64,000 nt of DNA from Bacteroidota bacterium (GTDB lineage: Bacteria > Bacteroidota > Bacteroidia > Cytophagales > Cytophagaceae). The notes under the pieces were generated by a model. It was given only the letters and a program-made list of their open reading frames with translations, searched no databases and was not told where the DNA came from. The stretch covers positions 62,001-126,000 of the forward strand of contig JAEWYS010000013.1 of the NCBI GenBank assembly GCA_023458555.1. The letters run 5' to 3'. Shown in pieces: positions 15,833 to 25,190 of the stretch (its first letter is position 1; every line of letters starts with the position of its first letter). Both the position numbers and the translations under genes were made by a program.

Positions 15833-16513
15833 ATGAATATACTTATTGTTGAAGATGAAACGAATGTTGCCTCATTCATACACCGGGGGCTGAGTGAGGA
15901 AGGGTATAATCCAAGTCTTGCAATGGACGGACAGACAGCCTTCGATATGATTCTGAATCATCAGTATGATGTCCTGATTCTTGACATTATGCTGCCCGGT
16001 ATGAATGGCATGGATTTGTGCCGGAAAATCCGGGCGATGGGAATCGAGGTACCGGTAATTATGCTTACTGCCCTGGGCGCCACAGAGAATATTGTATCCG
16101 GACTACAAACCGGTGCCGATGATTATCTGGTAAAACCATTTAAATTCGCTGAGTTGCTGGCACGAATAGAAGCTGTAGTACGCAGAAGTTCAAAAAACCC
16201 CAATTCCGGAAAATTGCTTTTAATTGATTCTCTTGAAATTGACACACTCGCAAAAATCGTAAAAAGAGAGGGTATTATAATAAATCTTACCGCAACAGAA
16301 TACAAGCTACTGGAATATCTGGCAATCAACAGAGGAATAGTATTAAGCAGAGAACAGATTCTGGGAAATGTCTGGGACATTAACTTCGACATGAATACCA
16401 ATGTAGTAGATGTATATATAAATTATCTGCGGAAAAAGATAGATAAAAACTTCAGCACAAAATTGATTCATACGATTGTTGGAATGGGATATACATTACG
16501 CAAAAATCAATGA
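15833..16513 (+). CDS. OmpR-family DNA-binding response regulator
   Basis: 226 residues. The receiver domain has VEDE, phospho-acceptor Asp51 in LILDIMLPG, and Lys in LVKPFKFAE. The C-terminal winged helix has LTATEYKLLEYLAINRG and ends in HTIVGMGYTLR. The protein most resembles the CusR/ArlR subgroup. It overlaps the downstream kinase gene by four bases. A USP-like gene and a bestrophin gene follow the pair and may be targets. A set of 8-mers with 11-bp period at 17897-17937 is a candidate binding site. Confidence 0.95.
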   Translation: MNILIVEDETNVASFIHRGLSEEGYNPSLAMDGQTAFDMILNHQYDVLILDIMLPGMNGMDLCRKIRAMGIEVPVIMLTALGATENIVSGLQTGADDYLVKPFKFAELLARIEAVVRRSSKNPNSGKLLLIDSLEIDTLAKIVKREGIIINLTATEYKLLEYLAINRGIVLSREQILGNVWDINFDMNTNVVDVYINYLRKKIDKNFSTKLIHTIVGMGYTLRKNQ

Positions 16514-17892
16514 AACTACGAAATCGAATAACGCTGACTTTTGTAGCCATCTCTGCCGGCACATTTTTTCTGATGAGTATTTTCATCTACATTCTGGCTT
16601 CGCATTTTACGAATGAGAGTTTTTATGTTCGCCTCAAAGCCAGAGCATCGCTGGCGGCAAAACATTATGGAGAAGAAGATGAAAAAGCTTTACCTATATA
16701 TGAAGAGGTTAGAAAAGAACATCTTCTTCCATTACTTGATGAACAGGATTTCCTATTCCCATATGATTCTATTCAGTATTTTATCAGATCTGCCACCGGA
16801 TCAAAACTTCCCGCTTCATTCTACAAAAATCTTCAAAGCAGAGGCTATGCCGAATACAACCAAAAAGACAGGCAATACGCCGGAATGATAAGAAAAGGGA
16901 AACAAGGAGATATTGTTGTAATAGTTTCTGCCATTGACGAAGCAGGCGGCTATATGCTTTCTTCTCTTAAAAAAGCCCTCTCAGTAGGCTGCATTCTGAG
17001 TTCCACATTAATCTTTGCGGGCGGTATTTTTTACTCTCGCAAAGTATTAGATCCTGTTGCACGCATAATAGGTGAAGTAAACAACATCGGTGCTTCAAAT
17101 CTTCATCTGAGACTTGAAACGGGAAATAACAATAAAGATGAGCTGTCACAATTGGCTACCACCTTTAATCACATGCTGGACAGACTGGAAGCTTCTTTTG
17201 AGATGCAGAGCAATTTTGTCAACAATGCCTCTCATGAGCTTAAAACCCCGCTAACAACCTTGCTCGGTGAATCAGAGATTATTTTGCGCCATCCCAGATC
17301 ATGTGAAGAATATGTCAGATCTATTACAGTAATTCAGAAAGAAGCGGAACGATTAAATGAAATTCTGTCCAGTCTTCTTCGAATGTCTCAAATAGGTTTT
17401 GACGGGAATAAGTTATTGTTTGAAAATGTCCGCTTTGATGATCTGATCATGCTCGTAAAAAGAAATCTTGATATGCGTATACCGGACAACAAAGTATCCA
17501 TAGAATGGGAAAATTTTCCGGTCACTGGAGATCAGCTGTTCATTACCGTAAACCGGACCTGGATCAAGCTCGCGCTTTATAATATTATCCAGAACAGCAT
17601 AAAATATTCTAATAACGATGAAGTGAAAGTTGTACTTTCCGAAAACCCGAAAACGCTTGAAATCAAAATCACAGACAAAGGAATTGGCATCCCGGCTCAG
17701 GACCTGGTCCATGTGTTCGAACCATTTTTCCGTGGCAGCAATACTGCTCACTTCGAAGGTCATGGAATAGGGTTGCCACTGTCTTTAAAAATAATCAGGC
17801 TCCACAAAGGAAAGATCAGCGTAAGTTCGGAAAAAAATAAGGGAACAAGCGTAATCATCACCTTTCCTAAGGAAGGAATAAGAAGTTCTTAA
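16510..17892 (+). CDS. Sensor histidine kinase with HAMP linker
   Basis: 460 residues. Transmembrane segments lie at about 8-32 and 158-180 with a sensor of about 125 residues between them. A HAMP domain follows (SRKVLDPVARIIGEVNNIGASNLHLRL). HisKA has His242 in NNASHELKTPL, and the ATPase domain shows IIQNSIKYS (N box), DKGIGIP and GHGIGLPLSLKII. The cognate regulator is the gene just upstream, and the signal is unknown. The pair is of the Cus/Ars/Arl type. Confidence 0.94.
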   Translation: MKLRNRITLTFVAISAGTFFLMSIFIYILASHFTNESFYVRLKARASLAAKHYGEEDEKALPIYEEVRKEHLLPLLDEQDFLFPYDSIQYFIRSATGSKLPASFYKNLQSRGYAEYNQKDRQYAGMIRKGKQGDIVVIVSAIDEAGGYMLSSLKKALSVGCILSSTLIFAGGIFYSRKVLDPVARIIGEVNNIGASNLHLRLETGNNNKDELSQLATTFNHMLDRLEASFEMQSNFVNNASHELKTPLTTLLGESEIILRHPRSCEEYVRSITVIQKEAERLNEILSSLLRMSQIGFDGNKLLFENVRFDDLIMLVKRNLDMRIPDNKVSIEWENFPVTGDQLFITVNRTWIKLALYNIIQNSIKYSNNDEVKVVLSENPKTLEIKITDKGIGIPAQDLVHVFEPFFRGSNTAHFEGHGIGLPLSLKIIRLHKGKISVSSEKNKGTSVIITFPKEGIRSS

Positions 17893-17896
17893 TTTT

Positions 17897-17937
17897 ATTC
17901 TAATGAAATTCTAATTCCGTACTAAGCCAATTTTAAT
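17897..17937 (+). repeat. Four 8-bp direct repeats with 11-bp period (candidate OmpR/PhoB-type binding site)
   Basis: ATTCTAAT at 17897 and 17908, GTACTAAG at 17919 and ATTTTAAT at 17930 stand exactly 11 bp apart. The third copy is weak (5 of 8) and the fourth is strong (7 of 8). This is the geometry of sites bound by OmpR/PhoB-family regulators. It lies five bases after the histidine kinase stop and 163 bp before the USP-like gene. Confidence 0.5.
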
Positions 17938-18099
17938 GAGGATTCGGGCGGAAACAACAACAACCTCATAATCAATCAAAAAACACATAGGTATATCGGT
18001 GAAATTTTAATAAACATCTAATGCAGCCTTAAGGCCCCTGTAATGGCATTTTCGGTTATTTGTAATAGCAATTAACTATAAACTAACCGATCCAGAGCC

Positions 18100-18810
18100 A
18101 TGTTGAGTATACTGATTCCAAACGATTACTCCAACAATACTATCCAGGCAGTAAAAGCCGCCTGCTTTCTTGCAGGGAAAAAACCGCTGACAATTACACT
18201 CCTGCATTGTGTTCCGATTTCCGATTCGATAACCGAATTATTGTATCTGCCATCAATCAATATACAACAGGAGAAGCAGAATCTATTTCATTCTAAAATT
18301 CAGGAACTTAAAGAAACTGCCGGGAACTGTCCTGTAGAAATACGCTACTTATTTCAATATGGAATTTCCGGGCCAATTCTTGAACAGATAGCAGAGCAAA
18401 ACAATATCCAGCTGGGCATTATGCCTCTTAGCGACAAGGCAGAATCATTATTACATAACAGAGACCTGAAGGATGCCATGCATACTATTCAGTGCCCTGT
18501 ACTGTTTCTACCCGAATATTTTGATCTCAATAATGCCTCCAACGTAGTTGTCTTCTTGAAAAACAACATTTCATTCAAAGGTCGTCTTCTAAGAACCGCA
18601 CGTCAATTATTAGGCAGAAAATCTGAACCTGCCGTGTTTTCAGGCAGCTTATTCTCTCTTGCAGGGAAAAACCAACAAGTTCATCTTCCCGCATGCTTTA
18701 TTGAGAACAAGATAAAACTGGATTATCGGCTCGATAATAAAACCAAAATTCACCAATACCTGCAAGATCAGAAGCAGTCCGAAGTGGCTTTGCTGGCAGT
18801 ATCACATTAA
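18100..18810 (+). CDS. Universal stress protein family (UspA-like)
   Basis: 236 residues, cytoplasmic. The first 140 residues show the UspA layout: LSILIPNDYSNNTIQAVKAACFLA at the N-terminus, ITLLHCVP on the second strand, and the later AEQNNIQLGIMPLSDKAES and QCPVLFLPE strands. The typical ATP-binding glycine motif (GxxGxxG) is absent, so it may not bind nucleotide. The last 100 residues are a degenerate second domain. It precedes the bestrophin gene by 27 bp and probably forms a unit with it, possibly under control of the two-component system upstream. Confidence 0.78.
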   Translation: MLSILIPNDYSNNTIQAVKAACFLAGKKPLTITLLHCVPISDSITELLYLPSINIQQEKQNLFHSKIQELKETAGNCPVEIRYLFQYGISGPILEQIAEQNNIQLGIMPLSDKAESLLHNRDLKDAMHTIQCPVLFLPEYFDLNNASNVVVFLKNNISFKGRLLRTARQLLGRKSEPAVFSGSLFSLAGKNQQVHLPACFIENKIKLDYRLDNKTKIHQYLQDQKQSEVALLAVSH

Positions 18811-18837
18811 GAGCACCAAACCATTAACCGAAAGATT

Positions 18838-19752
18838 ATGCTACTGAAAAAAAACATACCGATAAAGTACGTTTTTTCCAAAATCAAATACGAACTCGTT
18901 TTTATAACGATATACGCTATTGCCGTAGGTCTTATTGATAAGCATCTTCAGCTGAACAATATTTCTGTGGCAACAGGAGTGCCTATGATTCTGGGTACAA
19001 TCATTTCCCTTCTGCTGGCTTTCAGATCGAATCAGGCATACGATCGCTGGTGGGAAGCAAGAATTATTTGGGGGGCTATAGTCAATGACTCCCGATCGCT
19101 TGCCCGTATCGTATTGTCTTTTATTGAGGACAGAGATTTCAGCGTTGAAAAACATAATTTTAAAGAGCGTTTTGTGAAACGTCAGATAGCCTGGGCCTAT
19201 AGCCTGGGTAACGCACTCCGAAATCAGAATCCTTTAAAGAACACAAACAACCTTCTGTCTGAAAAGGATATTAACATCGTCAGTCAGTATGACAACGTTC
19301 CCAATGCACTTCTGTTTCTTCACAGCATGGACATAAAATATGCTTATGAAAAACAATGGATAAATTCCTATCAGCAAGTTGAAATTGAAACGACCCTCAG
19401 CAGGCTTTGTGATTCACTTGGCAAGTGTGAACGCATAAAGAATACTGTTTTTCCAACCACTTACAGTATGTATATCAATTTTACTCTGTGGATCTTCATT
19501 CTTGTCTTCCCGTTTGCACTGACAAGCTATTTCGGGCTATTTGAGATTCCATTAATGGTTGCCATATCTTCTGCATTACTTCTTATAGAAAAAATGGCAA
19601 TTCATTTGCAGGATCCATTTGAAAATAAACCGACGGATATCCCTGTTACGGCAATCGCTTTAAATATAGAGAAGAATCTCAGACATATGCTTAATGAAAC
19701 TCCTCAGCCTGTTGCGCCGAAGAGTTCAGTAAATGACTTTTATCTGATGTGA
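18838..19752 (+). CDS. Bestrophin-family (UPF0187) membrane channel
   Basis: 304 residues, typical of bacterial bestrophins. The N-terminal part has two membrane helices with AVGLIDKHL and GTIISLLLAFRSNQAYDRWWEAR. The LLAFRxNxAYDRWWE motif is diagnostic. Two more helices lie near 205-245 (YINFTLWIFILVFPFAL then IPLMVAISSALLLIEKMA), followed by the LQDPFENKPTDIP signature. Bacterial homologues form pentameric cation or anion channels in the inner membrane. Its ion is unknown. It lies 27 bp downstream of the USP-like gene and ends before a terminator. Confidence 0.93.
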   Translation: MLLKKNIPIKYVFSKIKYELVFITIYAIAVGLIDKHLQLNNISVATGVPMILGTIISLLLAFRSNQAYDRWWEARIIWGAIVNDSRSLARIVLSFIEDRDFSVEKHNFKERFVKRQIAWAYSLGNALRNQNPLKNTNNLLSEKDINIVSQYDNVPNALLFLHSMDIKYAYEKQWINSYQQVEIETTLSRLCDSLGKCERIKNTVFPTTYSMYINFTLWIFILVFPFALTSYFGLFEIPLMVAISSALLLIEKMAIHLQDPFENKPTDIPVTAIALNIEKNLRHMLNETPQPVAPKSSVNDFYLM

Positions 19753-19770
19753 TGATTGGAGTTTCTTAAT

Positions 19771-19804
19771 AAAAAAGGGAGTTATATGAACTCCCTTTTT
19801 TATT
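19771..19804. terminator. Bidirectional rho-independent terminator
   Basis: A 13-bp stem (AAAAAAGGGAGTT with AACTCCCTTTTTT, 19771-19783 and 19789-19801) and a 5-base loop separate the convergent bestrophin and cysteine desulfurase genes. A and T runs on either side serve both directions. Confidence 0.9.
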
Positions 19805-20942
19805 AAGAATGGTCTGCAAACTCTGCAAGCCGGTCAACGACATATTGAATTTCTTCCATTGTATTGTACCGGCTAAATGAGAAACGGACATGACCTCTGG
19901 CCGGATTTACATTCAGGGCCTGAAGGACATGACTTCCAATCACACTGCCGCTTGTACAGGCACTGCCGCCGGATACGGATATTCCTTGTATATCAAGATT
20001 AAAAAGCAGCATTTCATTATCATCAGACTCGGGAATAGAAGCACTCAGAATAGTATAAAGACTATTATCCATTTCTGCGCTTACTCCATTAAACTCGATT
20101 CCTATTACCTTTTCTTTCAGTTTTTCAATCATTGTCCTCTTAAGGCCCTCTGTATGGAGCCGGTCATTTCCCATTCTGTCATAAGCAAGCTCAAATGCTT
20201 TGGCCATACCGACAATAGCTGCAACATTCTCAGTGCCACCCCGCATATTACGTTCCTGAGCTCCACCCTGAATGAATGGCCTTAATGGCGCTTCACTGTT
20301 TATATATATAAAGCCGGCACCTTTCGGACCATGAAATTTATGGGCCGATCCATTAATATAATGGACACTGATCGCCTGAAGATCAATCGGTATATGAGAA
20401 ACAGTCTGAACAGTATCTGAATGAAAAAGCGCCCCGGAAGCTTTACAGATATTACCTATATTTTCTATATCGGTAATATTTCCTATTTCGTTGTTAGCAT
20501 GCATCAAAGATACCAGCGAACGAGGGTTATTCTGAAGCAACTCTTCCAGATGCTCTATTGAGATGGAGCCATTCTCAGTTAGACCCACATAGCTCAAACG
20601 AATAAATCCCATTCTCTCCATATGCTGCAACGAATGAAGTACGGCATGATGTTCAATAGGTGAAGTTATCGCATGCTTAAGGCCATATGTCTGAATTGAA
20701 GATACAATAGCCATGTTATCAGCTTCTGTTCCTCCCGAAGTAAAGAAAATTTCAGCAGGAGAAGCATTAAGCCGGGCTGCAAGTATTCTTCTGGCTTTCT
20801 CAATCGCTGCTCTTGCTTCCCTTCCGTGACTGTGAATAGAAGAAGGATTTCCGAATGTTTCTTTCAGGAAAGGAAACATTGCATCCAAAACCTCTTCATC
20901 CAGCCTGGTGGTTGCGGCATTGTCCAGATATACCTTCATCAA
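19803..20942 (-). CDS. Cysteine desulfurase, NifS/IscS family
   Basis: 379 residues, a pyridoxal-phosphate enzyme that releases sulfur from cysteine. The start MKVYLDNAATTRLDEEV (after one extra Met) is the family hallmark. The PLP lysine is in GSAHKFHGPKGAGF, and the persulfide cysteine is in SGGSACTSGS near residue 325. The start overlaps the phosphosugar mutase stop by four bases, so the two are cotranscribed. No scaffold protein gene (iscU) is adjacent, so whether it serves iron-sulfur assembly or tRNA thiolation is open. Confidence 0.94.
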   Translation of the reverse strand: MMKVYLDNAATTRLDEEVLDAMFPFLKETFGNPSSIHSHGREARAAIEKARRILAARLNASPAEIFFTSGGTEADNMAIVSSIQTYGLKHAITSPIEHHAVLHSLQHMERMGFIRLSYVGLTENGSISIEHLEELLQNNPRSLVSLMHANNEIGNITDIENIGNICKASGALFHSDTVQTVSHIPIDLQAISVHYINGSAHKFHGPKGAGFIYINSEAPLRPFIQGGAQERNMRGGTENVAAIVGMAKAFELAYDRMGNDRLHTEGLKRTMIEKLKEKVIGIEFNGVSAEMDNSLYTILSASIPESDDNEMLLFNLDIQGISVSGGSACTSGSVIGSHVLQALNVNPARGHVRFSFSRYNTMEEIQYVVDRLAEFADHS

Positions 20943-22336
20943 TTATCCTTTTTTGCGGAAACAATCTCCTTTACATCCATGATCAGTTTATTGGCCAGAT
21001 GCTCAGAAGTAGATACGGTATCCGATTCGGCGTATATTCTTATGATAGGCTCCGTATTGGATTTGCGCAGATGAACCCATTCTTTACCAAACTCAATTCT
21101 TACTCCGTCGATAGTATTTACTGGTTGTTTACTGTATTTCTTTTGAATCTCGGCCAGCACATTATCGACATCGATACTGGGAGTCAGCTCAATCTTATTT
21201 TTGGAGATATGGTAAGTCGGATATTTTGCCCTGAGCATCGAGGCTGACTTTCCAAACTCCGCAAGATGGCTCAGAAATAAGGCTATTCCGACCAAAGCAT
21301 CACGGCCATAATGTAGTTCCGGATAAATAACCCCGCCATTGCCTTCTCCCCCGATTACCGCTTTGGTTTCCTTCATTTTCCGGACAACATTGACTTCTCC
21401 GACTGCTGCCGCAGTGTACTCATATCCATATTTATCCGTAACATCCTTCAATGCTCTTGTTGAAGAAAGATTGGAAACAGTATTACCAGGAGTATTTTTC
21501 AGAACATAATCAGCTAGGGCAACCAGCGTATATTCTTCCCCAAACATGCTTCCGTCTTCATTTACAAAACATAAGCGGTCAACATCCGGATCAACTACGA
21601 TACCCAGATCATATGCGCCGTTTGCGATTTCACTTGATATAAATCCAAGATTTTCCGGAAGAGGCTCCGGATTATGAGGAAAATGTCCGTCAGGGTCACA
21701 GTAGAACTCTGAAATCTGTTTCACCCCGAGCGCTTCCAAAAGCATTGGTACAGCGATACCACCGGTAGAGTTTACTGCATCAATTGCTATCCGGAAGTTT
21801 TTCTCGGCAATAAGTTCCTTCTTTACCAGTGGAAGTTTTAATATAGCGTCTATATGCTTTCGGATAAATGAATCATCTGTCCGGTATATGCCCAGTTTCT
21901 TCACTTCTGCAAAAGTATATCTTTCATTGTCCGCTATGTCCAGTATTGCCTTGCCCGCTTCCTCGGACAGAAATTCCCCACGGGAATTGAGCAGCTTGAG
22001 TGCATTCCACTGAATCGGATTATGACTTGCTGTCAATATAATGCCACCTGCGGCTTCCTCCATTACTACAGCCATCTCAACAGTGGGAGTCGTTGACAAT
22101 CCGAGATCCAGAACGTCCAGCCCCAGCCCCTGCAGGGTTGATGCTACCAAAGAAGAAACCATGGGCCCGGAGAGACGGGCATCACGGCCAATTATTATTT
22201 TTTTGTTGGCAGTTGCTTCTCTGATCCAGGTTCCGTATGCCGCAGCATATTTTACAACATCGATCGGTGTAAGCCCTTCTCCGGGAGCCCCGCCGATAAT
22301 TCCCCTGATTCCGGATATTGATTTTATCAGTGTCAC
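20939..22336 (-). CDS. glmM: Phosphoglucosamine mutase / phosphohexomutase family
   Basis: 465 residues. The phosphoserine loop is TASHNPIQWNALK, preceded by GGIIL, and the metal-binding loop is DPDVDRLCFVNEDG. The sugar-binding GEGNGGVIYPE and phosphate-binding RKSNTEPIIRIYAE follow in family order. Likely it converts glucosamine-6-phosphate to glucosamine-1-phosphate for cell-wall precursor synthesis. The related phosphoglucomutase/phosphomannomutase activities cannot be excluded from sequence alone. It is first in a two-gene unit with the cysteine desulfurase. Confidence 0.88.
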   Translation of the reverse strand: MTLIKSISGIRGIIGGAPGEGLTPIDVVKYAAAYGTWIREATANKKIIIGRDARLSGPMVSSLVASTLQGLGLDVLDLGLSTTPTVEMAVVMEEAAGGIILTASHNPIQWNALKLLNSRGEFLSEEAGKAILDIADNERYTFAEVKKLGIYRTDDSFIRKHIDAILKLPLVKKELIAEKNFRIAIDAVNSTGGIAVPMLLEALGVKQISEFYCDPDGHFPHNPEPLPENLGFISSEIANGAYDLGIVVDPDVDRLCFVNEDGSMFGEEYTLVALADYVLKNTPGNTVSNLSSTRALKDVTDKYGYEYTAAAVGEVNVVRKMKETKAVIGGEGNGGVIYPELHYGRDALVGIALFLSHLAEFGKSASMLRAKYPTYHISKNKIELTPSIDVDNVLAEIQKKYSKQPVNTIDGVRIEFGKEWVHLRKSNTEPIIRIYAESDTVSTSEHLANKLIMDVKEIVSAKKDN

Positions 22337-22494
22337 AATAATCTCCTTCGTTTACAATTTATATGAGGTTGCAAATTTACTAAAAAGCAAGACTATTGAT
22401 CTAAAATTAAGTTAACAGTCTCTTTTTTCAGTATTTCAATTTTTGTGCTAAATTAGATATTAAATACTTTTTGGCAGCTACTCTGACTAACAAT

Positions 22495-23307
22495 ATGACA
22501 AAACATACGGATTCGCGAAGACATAAAAAACTTGCCTCATTTGACAGGCTGCTGACAATTATGGATGAACTCAGGGAGCAGTGCCCGTGGGATAAGAAGC
22601 AGACAATGGAAAGTCTCCGGTATCTGACCATTGAAGAAACGTATGAACTCTCCGATGCTATTGTGGAGGAAAACCTTCAGGAAATACGGAAAGAACTGGG
22701 AGATCTTTTGCTACATATTGTTTTTTACTCGCGTATAGCTTCAGAAACCCAAAGCTTTGATATTGCAGAAGTCATTGACAGCTTATGTGAAAAGCTGATA
22801 TACAGACATCCTCACATTTACGGTGACAGCAAAGCAGAAGATGAAGAAGCTGTAAAAAAGAACTGGGAGCAACTTAAACAATCTGAAAAAGGCGGAAATA
22901 AAACCATTCTTGGCGGAGTACCTAAATCCTTACCTGCACTTATTAAGGCGATGAGAATTCAGGAAAAAGCACGGGCTTCAGGTTTTGACTGGGAAAAGAA
23001 GGAACAGGTCTGGGATAAAGTAAAGGAAGAGCTGAAGGAGTTTGAACAGGAAGTAAACGCCAGTGGATCATTAAACCAAGCGGATAAAATCGAGTCCGAA
23101 TTTGGAGATTTATTATTCAGTCTGATCAATTATGCCCGTTTTATAAATATTAATCCGGAGGATGCTCTGGAGAAAACGAATAAGAAATTTATTCAACGCT
23201 TTACCTATCTGGAAACCGAATCCAAAAAGGATGGTAAAGACCTGTCATCTATGTCCTTAACAGAGATGGATGAATACTGGGACAAGGCAAAGAAAACCGG
23301 CATATGA
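22495..23307 (+). CDS. mazG: Nucleoside triphosphate pyrophosphohydrolase MazG
   Basis: 270 residues from the ATG at 22495; an upstream in-frame TTG at 22471 is possible but less likely. Two MazG domains are present. The first has the helix LREQCPWDKKQTMESLRYLTIEETYEL with acidic metal ligands (EExxE) and KELGDLLLHIVFYSRIA. The second repeats a degenerate version (EFGDLLFSLINYARF). It hydrolyses (d)NTPs to NMP and PPi, removing aberrant nucleotides. The two-domain form is typical of housekeeping MazG. Confidence 0.94.
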   Translation: MTKHTDSRRHKKLASFDRLLTIMDELREQCPWDKKQTMESLRYLTIEETYELSDAIVEENLQEIRKELGDLLLHIVFYSRIASETQSFDIAEVIDSLCEKLIYRHPHIYGDSKAEDEEAVKKNWEQLKQSEKGGNKTILGGVPKSLPALIKAMRIQEKARASGFDWEKKEQVWDKVKEELKEFEQEVNASGSLNQADKIESEFGDLLFSLINYARFININPEDALEKTNKKFIQRFTYLETESKKDGKDLSSMSLTEMDEYWDKAKKTGI

Positions 23308-23467
23308 GATTCCTTTTATATTAACAGGCCTGGTTATTTTCAACCGCTTATCATTGGATAGTTATACTTACATATTGGTTTTTATTTGTTTGTGTAATCA
23401 AAAAAAATTATTTTTTAGCCGGCTATCAGAAGAAACAACCACAATTTTTACATAAAACCTAAGAACT

Positions 23468-23716
23468 ATGAGCATACAAGCAGATTTTGAAGATGCGGTT
23501 CACAGATCCCGCTCCCTGCCCAAGCCGTCCAATGAGGATTTATTACGTCTTTATGCGCTATACAAGCAGGCAACAGATGGTAATATACAAGGCGAAAAAC
23601 CGGGAAATCCATTTGATATAGTCGGCAACGCGAAATACGCAGCCTGGGAAAATCTGCAAGGGCTTTCGAAAGAGGATGCAATGCGACAATACATTGATCT
23701 CGTTAATAGTCTCTGA
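23468..23716 (+). CDS. Acyl-CoA-binding protein (ACBP)
   Basis: 82 residues, close to the 86-90 typical of ACBPs. It has the four-helix pattern: ADFEDAVHRSRSLPKPSNEDLLRLYALYKQATDGN, the proline-containing loop NPFDIVGNAKYAAWENLQGLSKEDAMRQYIDLVN, and the aromatic residues that line the acyl-CoA pocket. These soluble proteins carry long-chain acyl-CoA in the cytoplasm. They are mostly known from eukaryotes but do occur in Bacteroidota and other bacteria. It precedes the response regulator array by 53 bp. Confidence 0.92.
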   Translation: MSIQADFEDAVHRSRSLPKPSNEDLLRLYALYKQATDGNIQGEKPGNPFDIVGNAKYAAWENLQGLSKEDAMRQYIDLVNSL

Positions 23717-23769
23717 TCAGGTACATTTTTCTTATTCTTGAACCCCAGCAATTTTCCGGATCCAAATTC

Positions 23770-24162
23770 ATGTACAAATTCAATAATGTTTTACTTATAG
23801 ATGATGATTATATAAGCAATTTTATTGCTGATCATTTACTCAATAAGCATAAAATCTGTAAGCATATTACTATCGCCCGAAATGGAGATGAAGCGTTAAA
23901 GTATCTTCAGGATGAGGCCGAAGAATTTCCAGAACTGATTTTTCTGGATATTAATATGCCAGTCATGGATGGCTTCGAATTTATTGAGGCTTTTCGAAAA
24001 TACAATATGGATAAAAATAAAACGAGAATTGTCATTTATACCGCTTCATTCAACCATAAAGATATAGAGTTGCTAAAAAATATAGGTTTTCATGATTTTA
24101 TAATAAAACCGCTTAATGAAGAAAAGCTCCGTAATCTCTTGAAACTTTTTGACAATTGCTAG
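23770..24162 (+). CDS. Stand-alone receiver-domain response regulator (1 of 4)
   Basis: 130 residues forming a single receiver domain, with no output domain. It has the acidic triad LIDDDYISN, phospho-acceptor Asp60 in LIFLDINMPVMDGFEF, the switch Thr in VIYTAS and Lys in FIIKPLNEEK. First of four like genes in a row on the same strand. The partner kinase is not in the window. Such proteins usually act as phosphorelay intermediates or by protein-protein contact. Confidence 0.92.
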   Translation: MYKFNNVLLIDDDYISNFIADHLLNKHKICKHITIARNGDEALKYLQDEAEEFPELIFLDINMPVMDGFEFIEAFRKYNMDKNKTRIVIYTASFNHKDIELLKNIGFHDFIIKPLNEEKLRNLLKLFDNC

Positions 24163-24202
24163 GTTAGTTTTTGTATATAACTAGATTAACCGAACGCTTT
24201 AC

Positions 24203-24589
24203 ATGCTTTCAATTGATACAATTCTGCTGGTGGATGATGATTATGTCAGCAATTATCTAACAGAACGACATATAAAAAAGACAGGCATAGCAAATACAAT
24301 AAAATCAGTAAAGAATGGAGAAGAAGCGCTCACATATCTGGCAGAACCGGTAAATAAACGCCCCGATCTGATCTTGCTGGATATTAACATGCCGGAGATG
24401 GATGGACTGGAGTTTCTCAAATACTTTAAACAAATGACTCTGGACCAGTCAATACGAATCATATTGCTGACAGCAGCAATCGATCAGGAGAAAAAAGACC
24501 GTCTTAACGATCTTGGCTATAATGAGATAATGGAGAAACCATTTACAGGTGACAAGCTCAAAAGTCTTATAATAAACGATCTGAAATGA
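24203..24589 (+). CDS. Stand-alone receiver-domain response regulator (2 of 4)
   Basis: 128 residues, a single receiver domain with VDDDYVSN at the N-terminus, Asp60 in LILLDINMPEMDGLEF, IILLTAA as the switch strand, and MEKPFTGDKL around the conserved Lys. It lies 40 bp after the first copy. Its start is separate, so the four are four proteins and not one fused protein. Confidence 0.92.
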   Translation: MLSIDTILLVDDDYVSNYLTERHIKKTGIANTIKSVKNGEEALTYLAEPVNKRPDLILLDINMPEMDGLEFLKYFKQMTLDQSIRIILLTAAIDQEKKDRLNDLGYNEIMEKPFTGDKLKSLIINDLK

Positions 24590-24700
24590 AAATCCCCTGA
24601 TATTATCTGACTTTTGCCGAAACTAATTTTTTTTAACAAAGTATAGTAAGTATTGGTTATATAGAAATCAATTCACTATATCAGACTCTAATCATAAGTA

Positions 24701-25123
24701 ATGAGTAAACTGAATTCCATTTTATTAGTTGAGGATGACAGTATAACAAACTTTATTAATGAACGGTTGCTTAGAAAGCTAAATGTCGCTGAGAATATTA
24801 AAATTGCCCTAAATGGATATGAAGCAGTAAGCATTATTCAAAAAACTGTTCAGGAAAATAAACCATGTCCTAACCTCATCTTTCTGGATATCAATATGCC
24901 TGTAATGGATGGATTTGAGTTTCTCAATGAATTCCGTTTGCTGGATTTTCCGAATAAGAATGATGTTGTTATTGTCGTTCTTACTACCTCTACCAATATC
25001 ACAGACATAGAAAAGCTAAAAGGTTCCGGCAATACAGACTTTATCAACAAACCCCTGACCAAGGAAAAAGTACAGGATGTTATAAACCGGCATTTTAGTG
25101 AAGTGGCCAAAAGTCTCAAGTAA
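24701..25123 (+). CDS. Stand-alone receiver-domain response regulator (3 of 4)
   Basis: 140 residues, a single receiver domain. VEDDSITNF, Asp63 in LIFLDINMPVMDGFEFLNEF, VIVVLTTST, and FINKPLTKEK carry the conserved positions. The gap from copy 2 is 111 bp, large enough for its own promoter. The phospho-acceptor neighbourhood is nearly identical to copy 1, which points to duplication. Confidence 0.92.
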   Translation: MSKLNSILLVEDDSITNFINERLLRKLNVAENIKIALNGYEAVSIIQKTVQENKPCPNLIFLDINMPVMDGFEFLNEFRLLDFPNKNDVVIVVLTTSTNITDIEKLKGSGNTDFINKPLTKEKVQDVINRHFSEVAKSLK

Positions 25124-25190
25124 TAAAGAAAGGAACGATCTTCGGCTGGCATAGGTTTTACTAGAGAAACACCCTTTAAACTATGAGCCT

